This document shows, one piece after another, positions 41,661-50,645 of a stretch of 64,000 nucleotides of DNA. Positions within the stretch are counted from its first letter, which is position 1. Every line of letters starts with the position of its first letter. The position numbers and the translations under genes are program-made. The notes below the pieces were generated by a model, which made no database searches, was not told the DNA's origin, and was given only the letters and a program-made list of their open reading frames with translations. Source of the stretch: Oscillospiraceae bacterium (lineage in GTDB: Bacteria; Bacillota; Clostridia; Oscillospirales; Oscillospiraceae); assembly GCA_020025535.1 (NCBI GenBank), contig JAHHRY010000001.1, forward strand, positions 1 to 64,000, given 5' to 3'.

Positions 41661-42345
41661 TGATTACATCCTTTCTTGTACTTAGAACACCATCCTGTAA
41701 CTCATACACCCTGTTGCAGTGACTCAGCGTTGCCAAATCGTGAGTAACTAAAATTACCGTTATTCCAGAACTGTTAATTTCGGATAACAAGTCCATCAGA
41801 ATTTTTGTATTTTCCGAATCAAGCGCACCGGTTGGCTCGTCAGCCAGAATAACCTTTGGATTATGGACAAGTGCTCTTGCAATTGCAATGCGCTGACATT
41901 GTCCACCGGACAGTTCTCCTATCCTTTTGTTTTTAAGCTTTTCGACATTCAGTTTCTCCATTATTTTAAGCGCTCTGTTTTCTACCTCGGACCATTTACA
42001 CTTGGAAAACATCAAAGGAAGGCACACATTTTCCAAAGCAGTCCGGTCACCCAACAACGCAAAATCCTGAAGTACGAATCCAAAATCCGTGTTTCTGAGT
42101 GACGCTTTTTTGTTATCAGATGCGTGGGTTATATCGGTATTACCGTATATGTATTTTCCTTCGTCCGCTTCCAGCAGCCCAGCAAGCAGATAAAGCAGCG
42201 TACTTTTTCCCGATCCTGACGCTCCGACAATCCCGACAAAATCGCCCTCGGAAATATCAAGAGAAATATTTTGAATTGCTTTTACCTCGTTGCTTTTTCC
42301 CTTGTTATATGAGAACGAAAAATTGCACAGCTTAATGATACTCAT
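41647..42345 (-). CDS. ABC transporter ATP-binding protein (MacB/lactococcin 972-type)
   Basis: 232 residues from ATG 42345 with GAGAGGTG upstream. Walker A GASGSGKST, Q-loop FGFVLQDFALL, signature ELSGGQCQRI, Walker B VILADEPTGALDSE, H-loop VTHD. The sequence IALGDRTALENVCLPLMF region resembles the lactococcin 972-group exporters and LolD/MacB ATPases. It pairs with two FtsX-type permeases encoded 11 nt upstream; drives a mechanotransmission-type transporter rather than a classic channel. Confidence 0.88.
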   Translation of the reverse strand: MSIIKLCNFSFSYNKGKSNEVKAIQNISLDISEGDFVGIVGASGSGKSTLLYLLAGLLEADEGKYIYGNTDITHASDNKKASLRNTDFGFVLQDFALLGDRTALENVCLPLMFSKCKWSEVENRALKIMEKLNVEKLKNKRIGELSGGQCQRIAIARALVHNPKVILADEPTGALDSENTKILMDLLSEINSSGITVILVTHDLATLSHCNRVYELQDGVLSTRKDVINETI

Positions 42346-42356
42346 ATGCCACCTCT

Positions 42357-43529
42357 CTAATCTCCGTAATATATCAGCTCCGTAAATGCCAGTCTGCTTG
42401 AAGAATACAGTGTCAGAATTGTCGGAACAATACTGATAATCACCATAAATGCAATCGCAATAATACCGCTTGCCATCTGGCTGTTTCCTTCTCCCAAAAC
42501 CACAAATTGCTGAACAGCCAGGGCGATACCAGAGGCAAGAACAACCAACACCGCATTCGTGAAAAGTACTATTTTGCAAAATGTATTGTTTCTGCACCCA
42601 AGCAGTTTGTAAACTCCCATCTGTTTTTGCAGGGACTTGGCTTTCAGATATGTGTATCCGCCAATCCCGAAGATTGTGGAAATCATTAGTAATACCGCAA
42701 GCATGGCATCAAATTTATAAGTGCTGATAAGGCGGTTTAATGAGTTGCCGGTCAATGTAGATTTTCGATAAAGGCTGCCATTCAAATCAATATCTGCGTA
42801 CTTATCCATAATGTCGTCTGGAGTGATATCATCTGCCAGCACCAAAATGGCCCCCTGTGCAGACAGGGAAACATATGGACTGGCATCAAAGTCAAAAGGA
42901 ATTAACGCCAAAAACGGAGTGTGTTGTACACTTGTATCTCTGATATACTGGAAATCAGAAGCCAGTCTCGTCAGTTCCGGCTGAGAACCGGCAGCCCCGA
43001 AATCATAAACAATATCTCTCGGATTTGTAACTCCGGAAACGGTTAACCGCACAGGTTCGGATATACCGGACTCCGCGAAAACGACTTCGGCACTATCGTC
43101 GTTTGTGTATTCCGCAAGTTGTTCATTAACGTAAATGCAGGAGGTATTATATTCCCATTTTCCAGACTGTAACGAGGACGAGAGGCAGCTGAATACATCC
43201 TCGTTATACAGGAGAATATCTGCAGGCAGTCCGTTAATTTCACCGTAGGTTTTGTACGTTAAACAGATTGCCTTTACATCTTTATCATTTTCAAACTTCT
43301 CGAAATAATTGATTTTCTCATTGCTGTCACCGGAAAATGTGGGCACAGAGTAATAAACTACATTTTCCGGGACTCCCTTGTTTATGCTGCCCTCAATCTG
43401 ATAGTAATTTACGAATGGTGTGATTGCAGTATTTAACAGTACAATCACGACTGCCATCTGGATTACAAGAAAGAGTTCTCTTATAAATAGTCTTGAGCAG
43501 GACTTATACATCAAATACAGTAGTTTCAT
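42357..43529 (-). CDS. FtsX/MacB-type ABC permease 2
   Basis: 390 residues. Helix 1 near residues 15-38 (LFIRELFLVIQMAVVIVLLNTAITPFV), a large extracellular domain of about 230 residues, and three helices at the end (AMLAVLLMISTIFGIGGYTYLKAKSLQKQMGVYKLLGCRNNTFCKI is the FtsX-family cytosolic loop; VLFTNAVLVVLASGIALAV; SGIIAIAFMVIISIVPTILTLY). ATG 43529 overlaps the stop of permease 1 as TAATG. Forms the membrane part together with permease 1. Confidence 0.82.
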   Translation of the reverse strand: MKLLYLMYKSCSRLFIRELFLVIQMAVVIVLLNTAITPFVNYYQIEGSINKGVPENVVYYSVPTFSGDSNEKINYFEKFENDKDVKAICLTYKTYGEINGLPADILLYNEDVFSCLSSSLQSGKWEYNTSCIYVNEQLAEYTNDDSAEVVFAESGISEPVRLTVSGVTNPRDIVYDFGAAGSQPELTRLASDFQYIRDTSVQHTPFLALIPFDFDASPYVSLSAQGAILVLADDITPDDIMDKYADIDLNGSLYRKSTLTGNSLNRLISTYKFDAMLAVLLMISTIFGIGGYTYLKAKSLQKQMGVYKLLGCRNNTFCKIVLFTNAVLVVLASGIALAVQQFVVLGEGNSQMASGIIAIAFMVIISIVPTILTLYSSSRLAFTELIYYGD

Positions 43530-44644
43530 TATCCGTTACCTCTTCTAAGGATTGCTCCTTTATCGCGATTCACGATGATGACATTTTTGATTTTCGGCCA
43601 ACTGATCGCGAGAGTGATGATGAACTCAAATACGAAAACGAAAACAAGGTTTCTAGGCGTCAACAAATATTCTACCTGAATCATCCGAAACAGCGATTTC
43701 GCAGCCAATGCCACAATTATGGAAAGAACGTAGGAAACGGCAAACATAGCAAAATATTGCAAAAGAAGTACCGACAAAAGTGTTTTGGGCTTTGCACCAA
43801 CTATTGCGTAAATCTGAAACCTTCTGTTTTGCACAGAAAGGAAATACCAATACATTGCCACTATATTCATATATGAAAGCAAACATAGCAACCCGACCAA
43901 AACAAAAAACACGGCATTTGTCAGCATATAATCGGATAAGGGATCCGCAGGCAGAATTGCAGGTTGATAATTTGAATCAAACAATTCATTTGCAATCCTG
44001 CGAAAACTGCCGGCATCTCTGTGTTCCGGGCTTTCAAACTGAATTCTCAGACATGCATTTGAAATATCCATATCCAGAAGTTCCTTTAAATCAACAAAGA
44101 CAAATGAATCTTCTGAAATGTATTCAGAAACAAAGGCTTCATCGAGGCCATTGGTCAGGTTTAATCCCCACAAGGTTGAACTGCCGACAATTTCATATTC
44201 CCACCCATGAATCGATATTATCTGTGTTTTATCCGGTGTATATTGGGCTATGTTGGAAGAAACATAAGCCGTTTTGGCAGAATCCTCCGAAGAAATAAAT
44301 TTTCCTTCTCCCAGCGGAAACCAGTTGCCCGGTTTATTTCCCAGCCATCCTACCAAAACGTAATCTTCATTCTTCGCATTGAAAAAACAGAATGCGTTTA
44401 CAATGTCTTTTCTTCCGGCCAGTTTATCGTAAGTACTTTGGTCAAAGGATTCTATATTACAATATGTTATTGTGTTATATATGGCATATTCGCTCTTTTC
44501 TGCAGTGTTATACTCTATTACGCCGGAAGCAATTAAATGAGTACACAGTGCAGATGATATTCCAAGTACAATTACCAAGGCAAGAACGAAGGACTGTTTG
44601 AAATTTTTAAACAGATCACAGACAGCAAAACAAAGCGTTTTCAT
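43529..44644 (-). CDS. FtsX/MacB-type ABC permease 1
   Basis: 371 residues from ATG 44644 (GAAAGGAC upstream). Same layout as permease 2: helix 1 (SFVLALVIVLGISSALCTHLIAS), external domain of about 200 residues with GWLGNKPGNWFPLGEGKFIS (MacB-like), three C-terminal helices (NAVFFVLVGLLCLLSYMNIVAMYWYFLSVQNRRFQIYAIVGAKPKTLL is the conserved loop). First gene of the operon permease1-permease2-ATPase-peptide. A strong hairpin at 44697 sits between it and any upstream promoter. Confidence 0.82.
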   Translation of the reverse strand: MKTLCFAVCDLFKNFKQSFVLALVIVLGISSALCTHLIASGVIEYNTAEKSEYAIYNTITYCNIESFDQSTYDKLAGRKDIVNAFCFFNAKNEDYVLVGWLGNKPGNWFPLGEGKFISSEDSAKTAYVSSNIAQYTPDKTQIISIHGWEYEIVGSSTLWGLNLTNGLDEAFVSEYISEDSFVFVDLKELLDMDISNACLRIQFESPEHRDAGSFRRIANELFDSNYQPAILPADPLSDYMLTNAVFFVLVGLLCLLSYMNIVAMYWYFLSVQNRRFQIYAIVGAKPKTLLSVLLLQYFAMFAVSYVLSIIVALAAKSLFRMIQVEYLLTPRNLVFVFVFEFIITLAISWPKIKNVIIVNRDKGAILRRGNG

Positions 44645-44696
44645 AGAAGTAGTCCTTTCAAAACAGTAATAAACAATGAAAGAAATCCTGCATACC

Positions 44697-44740
44697 AAAA
44701 AGAGCGAACAGTCTGCCAAGGCAAGACTTGTTCGCTCACA
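44697..44740 (-). terminator. Strong terminator in front of the ABC operon (attenuator or upstream end)
   Basis: Minus strand GAGCGAACA.GTCTTGCC / GGCAGACTGTTCGCTC followed by TTTTT, 53 nt before permease 1. It either ends the small ORF at 44766 or attenuates the ABC operon; the space after it has no convincing -35/-10 pair. Confidence 0.75.
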
Positions 44741-44765
44741 TAGTTTAGCTGAATGCGTAAAAAGG

Positions 44766-44951
44766 TCAAAAACTATATGTACCAGTTGGCGACAAGTCGA
44801 TATATTCTACACTGCGAATGATTATATGGCCGATTACTGCGATTATAATGATTGCAAAGCAAATTCTATTCGGTCTCACGTCAATGGTATTTCTAATATT
44901 TGTATAATACAGTAAAATATTGCTGTAGTCAATATCGCTGAACGCATCCAT
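44766..44951 (-). CDS. Small one-helix membrane protein, 61 aa (tentative)
   Basis: From ATG 44951 (GGAAGACAG upstream, second ATG at 44960): acidic N-terminus MDAFSDIDYSNILLYYTNIRN, a helix ICFAIIIIAVIGHIIIRSVEYI, short tail. It lies ahead of the peptide/ABC operon on the same strand and just before a terminator. May be a real small protein of the same system (immunity or leader peptide), or a fragment. Confidence 0.35.
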   Translation of the reverse strand: MDAFSDIDYSNILLYYTNIRNTIDVRPNRICFAIIIIAVIGHIIIRSVEYIDLSPTGTYSF

Positions 44952-44994
44952 TCGTGTCATCTGTCTTCCCGGAAAGTCCAATATGCCGGCAGCA

Positions 44995-45034
44995 ATCCAT
45001 CCGGGGCCGCCGGGGGGCAAGATGCAAAAAGAGA
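44995..45034. repeat. GC-rich intergenic repeat, copy 2
   Basis: Identical 20-nt core and similar flank to 36864-36900. Confidence 0.55.
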
Positions 45035-45066
45035 GAAACCTGAAATCAGGTTTCTCTCTTTTTTGT
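45028..45066. terminator. Bidirectional terminator
   Basis: Perfect 13-bp stem GAGAGAAACCTGA / TCAGGTTTCTCTC with a 2-nt centre and T runs on both sides. Confidence 0.85.
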
Positions 45067-45099
45067 TTTGGTTACTGTGCAGCCTCACGAAACATATCC

Positions 45100-45126
45100 T
45101 GCAGCCGTCCATAACGGCTGCGGTTT
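45100..45126 (-). terminator. Hairpin at the htpG end
   Basis: CCGCAGCCG / CGGCTGCAGG around TTATGGA, directly after the htpG stop. Confidence 0.55.
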
Positions 45127-47016
45127 TTATTTCATCAGCTTGCAGACAAGGTCCGTATAGGCAACAGGATCGTCGATGGGCAGGTCTGCCATCAGCTGTG
45201 CCTGATAGCAAAGCAATGCCGCATAATCCTTTGCAAGAACAGGGTCTGCGGTCATGGCCGAGTAAAGTGCCTTCACCGCATCATGCTCCATGTTCAGCTC
45301 CAGAATACGGCCTACAGGATAGGCATATTCCGGATTTGCCCGTTTCATATACTTTTCCATCTCGAAGCTGATACTGCCTTCGGGTACCATCGCCACGGGA
45401 TGGCTGCCCAGGTTAGCGGAAAGACGTACTTCCTTGACGCTGTCACCCAGAGATTCCTTCACAAAAGTCAGGAAGCCCTTCATCTCCTCGGCCTTGGCAT
45501 CGATTTCCTTCTTCTCCTCTTCGGACTGGAGACCCAGATCCTCGGAAGCTGCATTGCAGAAGGACTTTTCCATGTAGGTCATCAGAGTCTGAGGAATGAA
45601 CTCGTCCACTTCCTCCGTGCAGAGCAGCACGTCGTAGCCGTGTTTCTCCAGAGTCTCTACCTGAGGCAGCTTGGCAAGACGTTCCTTGCTTTCGCCGGGA
45701 ATGTAGTAGATCTTTTCCTGGCCTTCTGCCATGGCGTCCACATACTCCTTCAGGGAAATGAGCTTGCCCTGCTTGTGGCTGTAGAACAGCAGCAGATCCT
45801 TGGTGGCATCCTTATGCGTGCCGTACTCCGACACGGTGCCGTATTTCAGCTGACGGCCGAATACGCTGTAGAACTGCTCGTATTTTTCCCGCTCGTTTTC
45901 CATCATGGACAGCAGCTCGGTCTTGATCTTCTTCTCGATGTTCCGGGCAATCACCGTCAGCTGACGGTTGTGCTGCAGCATTTCACGGCTGATATTCAAA
46001 GACAGATCCTGGCTGTCCACAATGCCGCGGACAAAGCCGAAATGTGCAGGCAGGAGGTCTTCGCAGTTATCCATGATCATAACGCCGGAGGAGTACAGCT
46101 GCAGGCCGGGCTTATAATCTCTGGAATAGAAATCAAAGGGAGCCTTGCCGGGGATATACAGCAGAGTCTTAAAAGAGACGCTGCCTTCCGCACTGGAGTG
46201 GATTACCCGCAGAGGCTTGTTGTAATCAAAGAACTTTTCCCGATAGAAGTTATCGTACTCTTCTTCCGTGACATCTTTCTTGTTCCGCTGCCAGATGGGC
46301 ACCATGGAGTTGAGGGTCTCCATCTCCTGATAATCCTCGTATTCCGGCTTCTCGTCGGTGGAATCTGCCTTGCGGCGGGACTTGGTGACCTCCATGCGGA
46401 TAGGATAACGAATGTAGTCGGAGTACTTGCGAACCAGATTGCGGATCTGATACTCTTCCAGGAAGTCGGAGGTCTTTTCCTCTTCGGTGTCTTCCTTCAG
46501 CGTCATGATCACATCGGTACCGGGCATATCCCGCTGAGTCTGCTCAATGGTGTAGCCGTCGGCGCCGTCGGAAACCCATTTCCATGCGGTATCCTCACCG
46601 TACTTTCTGGAAATCACCGTCACAGAGGAAGCTACCATAAAGGCAGAATAGAAACCAACGCCAAACTGGCCGATGATGTCCACATCCTCGTTCTTCTCCA
46701 TAGCCTGCTTGAAGCCCAGAGAGCCGGACTTGCAGATGGTGCCCAGATTTTCCTCCATCTCCTCGCGGCTCATGCCGATGCCGTTATCCGAAACGGTCAG
46801 CACCCGATTCTCCGGGTCCCGGGTGATGGTGATAGCAAAGTCCTCCCGGTTGATGCCCACCTTGTCATCGGTCAGAGCGGTATAAGCCAGCTTGTCGATG
46901 GCATCAGAAGCATTGGAGATGATTTCCCGGAGGAAAATCTCCCGATGCGTGTAAATAGAGTTGATCATCAGATCCAGCAACCGCTGGGACTCGGCCTTGA
47001 ATTGCTGCTTTTCCAT
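45127..47016 (-). CDS. htpG: Molecular chaperone HtpG (Hsp90)
   Basis: 629 residues from ATG 47016. N-terminal ATP-binding GHKL fold: LREIISNASDAIDKL, DNGIGMSREEMEENLG, GQFGVGFYSAFMVA; middle domain with the catalytic Arg region; C-terminal dimerisation domain. Cytosolic stress chaperone. The CIRCE palindrome in the promoter implies repression by HrcA, as for groESL and dnaK. Confidence 0.97.
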   Translation of the reverse strand: MEKQQFKAESQRLLDLMINSIYTHREIFLREIISNASDAIDKLAYTALTDDKVGINREDFAITITRDPENRVLTVSDNGIGMSREEMEENLGTICKSGSLGFKQAMEKNEDVDIIGQFGVGFYSAFMVASSVTVISRKYGEDTAWKWVSDGADGYTIEQTQRDMPGTDVIMTLKEDTEEEKTSDFLEEYQIRNLVRKYSDYIRYPIRMEVTKSRRKADSTDEKPEYEDYQEMETLNSMVPIWQRNKKDVTEEEYDNFYREKFFDYNKPLRVIHSSAEGSVSFKTLLYIPGKAPFDFYSRDYKPGLQLYSSGVMIMDNCEDLLPAHFGFVRGIVDSQDLSLNISREMLQHNRQLTVIARNIEKKIKTELLSMMENEREKYEQFYSVFGRQLKYGTVSEYGTHKDATKDLLLFYSHKQGKLISLKEYVDAMAEGQEKIYYIPGESKERLAKLPQVETLEKHGYDVLLCTEEVDEFIPQTLMTYMEKSFCNAASEDLGLQSEEEKKEIDAKAEEMKGFLTFVKESLGDSVKEVRLSANLGSHPVAMVPEGSISFEMEKYMKRANPEYAYPVGRILELNMEHDAVKALYSAMTADPVLAKDYAALLCYQAQLMADLPIDDPVAYTDLVCKLMK

Positions 47017-47045
47017 AAAACAGGACACTTCCTTATTGATTGTTA

Positions 47046-47079
47046 TTAGCACTCTTTTTGTTCGAGTGCTAATATTATA
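47046..47079 (-). promoter_or_regulatory. CIRCE operator and promoter of htpG
   Basis: TTAGCACTC, 9 nt, GAGTGCTAA (47046-47072), a full consensus CIRCE. It overlaps the start region after a TATAAT -10 (47079-47074, minus strand). HrcA binding site. Confidence 0.93.
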
Positions 47080-47235
47080 ACGCTGTTTCAAAAAAAAGCA
47101 AGTATTCCTGCAAAAAGTTCTTTAATTATTTATAATTGTATGCTATACTTTAGAATGTATATTTATGTGCCTTTGACAGATTGTGTCTCAGGCATCTGCA
47201 GAAAAGACAGAAAATGTAAGGATTAAGGAGTAAGT

Positions 47236-48840
47236 ATGATCACAGTTAGCAACTTAGGTATGCAATTCGGCGGTCAGTGGCTGTTCCAGCATGTTGACCT
47301 GCAGTTTCTTCCCGGTAACTGCTATGGCGTCATCGGCGCCAACGGTGCAGGCAAATCCACTTTCCTGCGCATTCTCTACGGAGAACTGGATTCTACCACA
47401 GGTTCCATCACAATTGATCCGGACAAGCGTGTTTCCGTTCTGAAGCAGAACCAGAACGCCTATGACGAATACACCATCATGGACACCGTCATCATGGGCA
47501 ACCAGCATCTTTATGATGTGATGAAGGAAAAGGATGCCATCTACGAAAAGCCCGATTTCTCCGACGAGGACGGCCTGCGCGCCGCCGAGCTGGAAGCGGA
47601 ATTTGCCGAGCTGGACGGCTGGGAAGCCGAATCCGACGCCTCCCGCATTCTGCAGGGTCTGGGCGTCGCCGTCGAAAATCACTACGACCTCATGGGTGAC
47701 ACCGATCCCCGTCTGAAGGTTAAGGTCCTGCTGGCGCAGGCTCTCTTCGGCAATCCCGACATCGTCATGCTGGACGAGCCTACCAACAACCTGGATATCG
47801 AATCCATCAACTGGCTGGAGGACTTCCTGCTGGACTTCCCCGGCATGGTCATCGCCGTTTCCCATGACCGCCACTTCCTCAACACCGTCTGCACCCACAC
47901 CGTTGATATCGACTACGGCAAAATCAAGATGTATGTGGGCAACTACGACTTCTGGTACGAATCCTCCCAGATGATTCAGGCCATGATGCGCAACAAGAAC
48001 AAGCGCAATCAGGAAAAGATTGAAGAGCTGCAGCTGTTCATTCAGCGTTTCTCCGCCAACAAGGCCAAAGCCAAGCAGGCTACCGCCCGCCGTAAGCTGC
48101 TGGACAAGCTGACCGTGGAAGAAATGCCCTGCTCTACCCGCCGTTATCCCTTCGTCGGCTTCATGCCCGAACGGGAGCTTGGCAAGGATGTTCTGACCGT
48201 AAAGGACGTTTCCGTCACCGTCGACGGCGAGAAGCTGCTGGACAATGTATATTTCTCCGTGGGCAGAACCGACAAAATCGCTTTTGTCGGTGAAAACGAG
48301 CTGGCACAGACCGCTCTGTTCCAGGTGCTGATGGGCGAGCTGGAACCGGATGAAGGCAGCGTCAAGTGGGGCGTCTCCACTACCCGCAGCTACCTGCCCA
48401 AGGACAATACCCCCTACTTTGAGGGCAACGAAGAAGAGCTGGTGGACTGGCTGCGTCAGTACTCCGCCAAAAAGGACGACGTGTATCTGCGTGGTTTCCT
48501 GGGCCGTATGCTCTTCGGCGGCGAAGACGTGTTCAAGCACGTAAACGTCCTCTCCGGCGGCGAAAAGGTGCGCTGTATGCTCTCCAAGATGATGCTGAGC
48601 GGCGCCAACGTGGTGCTGCTGGACCAGCCCACCAACCATCTGGATATGGAATCCATTCAGGCTGTCAACAAGGGTCTGGAAGCCTTCCCCGGCGTTGTCC
48701 TCCTTGCCAGCCATGACCACGAAATGCTGACCTCTGTATGTAACCGTGTCATCGCATTCCAGCCGGACGGAACCATCGTAGACCGTTATGGAACCTATGA
48801 TGATTATCTCAACTGGCTTTCTGAGCAGAAAGGAAAATAA
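47236..48840 (+). CDS. ABC-F ATPase with degenerate second site (YkpA/YbiT-like)
   Basis: 534 residues, two ABC domains and no membrane part. Site 1 has Walker A GANGAGKST and Walker B IVMLDEPTNNLDIES. Its signature is the family-typical degenerate DTDPRLKVKVLLAQALF in place of LSGGQ. In domain 2 the Walker A reads GENELAQTALF, lacking the GKT, while the signature VLSGGEK is intact, and Walker B is VVLLDQPTNHLD with Gln at the catalytic Glu position. Linker (about 245-300) is Lys-rich and helical as in ribosome-associated ABC-F proteins. Probably acts on ribosomes. Two nt before argS, one operon. Confidence 0.85.
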   Translation: MITVSNLGMQFGGQWLFQHVDLQFLPGNCYGVIGANGAGKSTFLRILYGELDSTTGSITIDPDKRVSVLKQNQNAYDEYTIMDTVIMGNQHLYDVMKEKDAIYEKPDFSDEDGLRAAELEAEFAELDGWEAESDASRILQGLGVAVENHYDLMGDTDPRLKVKVLLAQALFGNPDIVMLDEPTNNLDIESINWLEDFLLDFPGMVIAVSHDRHFLNTVCTHTVDIDYGKIKMYVGNYDFWYESSQMIQAMMRNKNKRNQEKIEELQLFIQRFSANKAKAKQATARRKLLDKLTVEEMPCSTRRYPFVGFMPERELGKDVLTVKDVSVTVDGEKLLDNVYFSVGRTDKIAFVGENELAQTALFQVLMGELEPDEGSVKWGVSTTRSYLPKDNTPYFEGNEEELVDWLRQYSAKKDDVYLRGFLGRMLFGGEDVFKHVNVLSGGEKVRCMLSKMMLSGANVVLLDQPTNHLDMESIQAVNKGLEAFPGVVLLASHDHEMLTSVCNRVIAFQPDGTIVDRYGTYDDYLNWLSEQKGK

Positions 48841-48842
48841 TC

Positions 48843-50594
48843 ATGGAAAGAATCCTTGATATTATCACACAAAAGATGCAGGGCGCATTTGCTGCTGCCG
48901 GTTATGATGCTTCTTTTGGCCGGGTAACGGTTTCCAACCGTCCCGACCTGTGTGAATATCAGTGCAACGGCGCTCTGTCCGCCGCTAAGCAGTATAAGTG
49001 CGCCCCCATCCAGATCGCCAAGGCTGTTGTTGCCAACCTGAACGCCGAGGACTATGATCTGGTAGAGGCTGTTATGCCCGGCTTCATCAATCTGAAGCTC
49101 TCCGGCAGCTTCCTGCAGAAGTATCTGGAAGAAATGCGTACCGTCTCCGACTTCGGTGTTGAAAAGTGCGGCGAGGGCAAGACCGTCGTAGTGGACTATG
49201 GCGGACCCAATGTTGCCAAGCCCCTGCACATCGGTCACCTCCGCTCTGCCATCATCGGCGAGAGCATGAAGCGAATCTACAAATTCTTCGGCTATCACAC
49301 CATCGGCGACATTCACCTGGGTGACTGGGGCCTGCAGATGGGTCTGATCGTGGCAGGACTGCAGGAGCAGCAGCCGGATCTTCCCTACTTTGACCCGGAC
49401 TTCACCGGCGAATACCCCGCCGAGCCTCCCTTCACTCTCTCCGAGCTGGAGCAGATCTACCCTGCCGCCTCCGCGCGGAAAAAGGTGGATGAAGCCTTTG
49501 CGGAAAAGGCACACATCGCCACCTACGAGCTGCAGAACGGCCGTCCCGGCTACCGTGCCATCTGGAAGCACATTATGAATGTGTCTCTTTCCGACATCCG
49601 CAAGATCTACGACAATCTGGATGTGCATTTTGAATCCTGGCTGGGCGAAAGCGATGCGGATCCTTTCATCCCCGCCATGATCGACGACATGAAAGCCAAA
49701 GGCTGTGCCATGGAATCCAACGGCGCTCTGGTGTTCCCCGTGGCTCAGGAAGGCGACAAGAAGGAAATGCCTCCCTGCATTCTGATCAAGTCCGACGGTG
49801 CCGTACTGTATGATACCACCGAGCTGGCCACTATGGTGCAGCGTATGCAGGAATTCCACCCCGACAAGATGCTGTACCTGGCCGACAAGCGTCAGAGTCT
49901 CCACTTTGAGCAGGTGTTCCGTGCCGCCCATATGTGCGGTATCGTAAACGATAAAACCGAGCTGGAATTCCTTGGCTTCGGCACCATGAACGGTGCCGAC
50001 GGCAAGCCCTTCAAGACCCGTGACGGCGGCGTTATGCGTCTGGAACAGCTGATTGCCGACATCACCGACTTCGTCCGTGCCAAGGTGGTGGAAAATCAGA
50101 TCGTTGCTCCGGAAGATGTGGAAGAAACCACCAAGAAGATTGCCATGGCCGCTCTGAAGTACGGCGACCTGAGCAACCAGCCCACCAAGGACTACATCTT
50201 CGATATGGATCGTTTTGCCGCCTTTGAAGGCAACACCGGTCCTTATATCCTTTATACCATCGTCCGTATCAAGTCCATTCTGGCAAAGTACGGTGCATGG
50301 GAGAATCTGCCCATTCAGGTTCCTGCCAACAACTATGCAAAGGAACTGATGCTGGCTATCACCAAGTTTGCTCCCACTATGGAGTCCGCCCTCAAGTCCT
50401 CCGCCCCCAACCTCATCTGTGCTTACATTTATGAGCTGGCCGGCGCTGTGAACAAGTTCTACCACGAAACCCGGATTCTGGGTGAGGAGAACGAAGACCT
50501 GAAGGCCGGCTACATTGCTCTGATCGCCCTGGCAAAGCGGGCACTGGAGCAGAGCATTTATCTGCTGGGTTTCTCCGCCCCCGATAAGATGTAA
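48843..50594 (+). CDS. argS: Arginyl-tRNA synthetase
   Basis: 583 residues. Class I: GGPNVAKPLHIGHLRSAIIGE includes HIGH; the KMSKS region is replaced by GKPFKTRDGG as usual in many ArgRS; N-terminal Add1 domain and the DALR C-terminal anticodon domain (ELAGAVNKFYHETRIL). Charges tRNA-Arg. ATG 48843 is 2 nt after the ABC-F stop. Confidence 0.96.
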   Translation: MERILDIITQKMQGAFAAAGYDASFGRVTVSNRPDLCEYQCNGALSAAKQYKCAPIQIAKAVVANLNAEDYDLVEAVMPGFINLKLSGSFLQKYLEEMRTVSDFGVEKCGEGKTVVVDYGGPNVAKPLHIGHLRSAIIGESMKRIYKFFGYHTIGDIHLGDWGLQMGLIVAGLQEQQPDLPYFDPDFTGEYPAEPPFTLSELEQIYPAASARKKVDEAFAEKAHIATYELQNGRPGYRAIWKHIMNVSLSDIRKIYDNLDVHFESWLGESDADPFIPAMIDDMKAKGCAMESNGALVFPVAQEGDKKEMPPCILIKSDGAVLYDTTELATMVQRMQEFHPDKMLYLADKRQSLHFEQVFRAAHMCGIVNDKTELEFLGFGTMNGADGKPFKTRDGGVMRLEQLIADITDFVRAKVVENQIVAPEDVEETTKKIAMAALKYGDLSNQPTKDYIFDMDRFAAFEGNTGPYILYTIVRIKSILAKYGAWENLPIQVPANNYAKELMLAITKFAPTMESALKSSAPNLICAYIYELAGAVNKFYHETRILGEENEDLKAGYIALIALAKRALEQSIYLLGFSAPDKM

Positions 50595-50607
50595 CGGCTA
50601 CAAAATA

Positions 50608-50645
50608 AGGCGGCCTCACGAAAGATTCGTGAGGCCGCTTCTTTT
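50608..50645. terminator. Terminator shared by argS and the ABC exporter
   Basis: Perfect 13-bp stem GCGGCCTCACGAA / TTCGTGAGGCCGC, TTCTTTTT on the plus strand. Confidence 0.88.

Noticed and set aside
45283..47049. 588-codon frame opposite htpG
   Set aside because: Antisense shadow of htpG.
47254..48720. Long open frame (488 codons) on the strand opposite the ABC-F gene
   Set aside because: It is a mirror of the GC-rich codon pattern of the ABC-F gene; no ribosome binding site and no domain, while the opposite frame has clear ABC motifs.
48804..50465. 553-codon frame opposite argS
   Set aside because: Antisense shadow of argS; no start signal or family.
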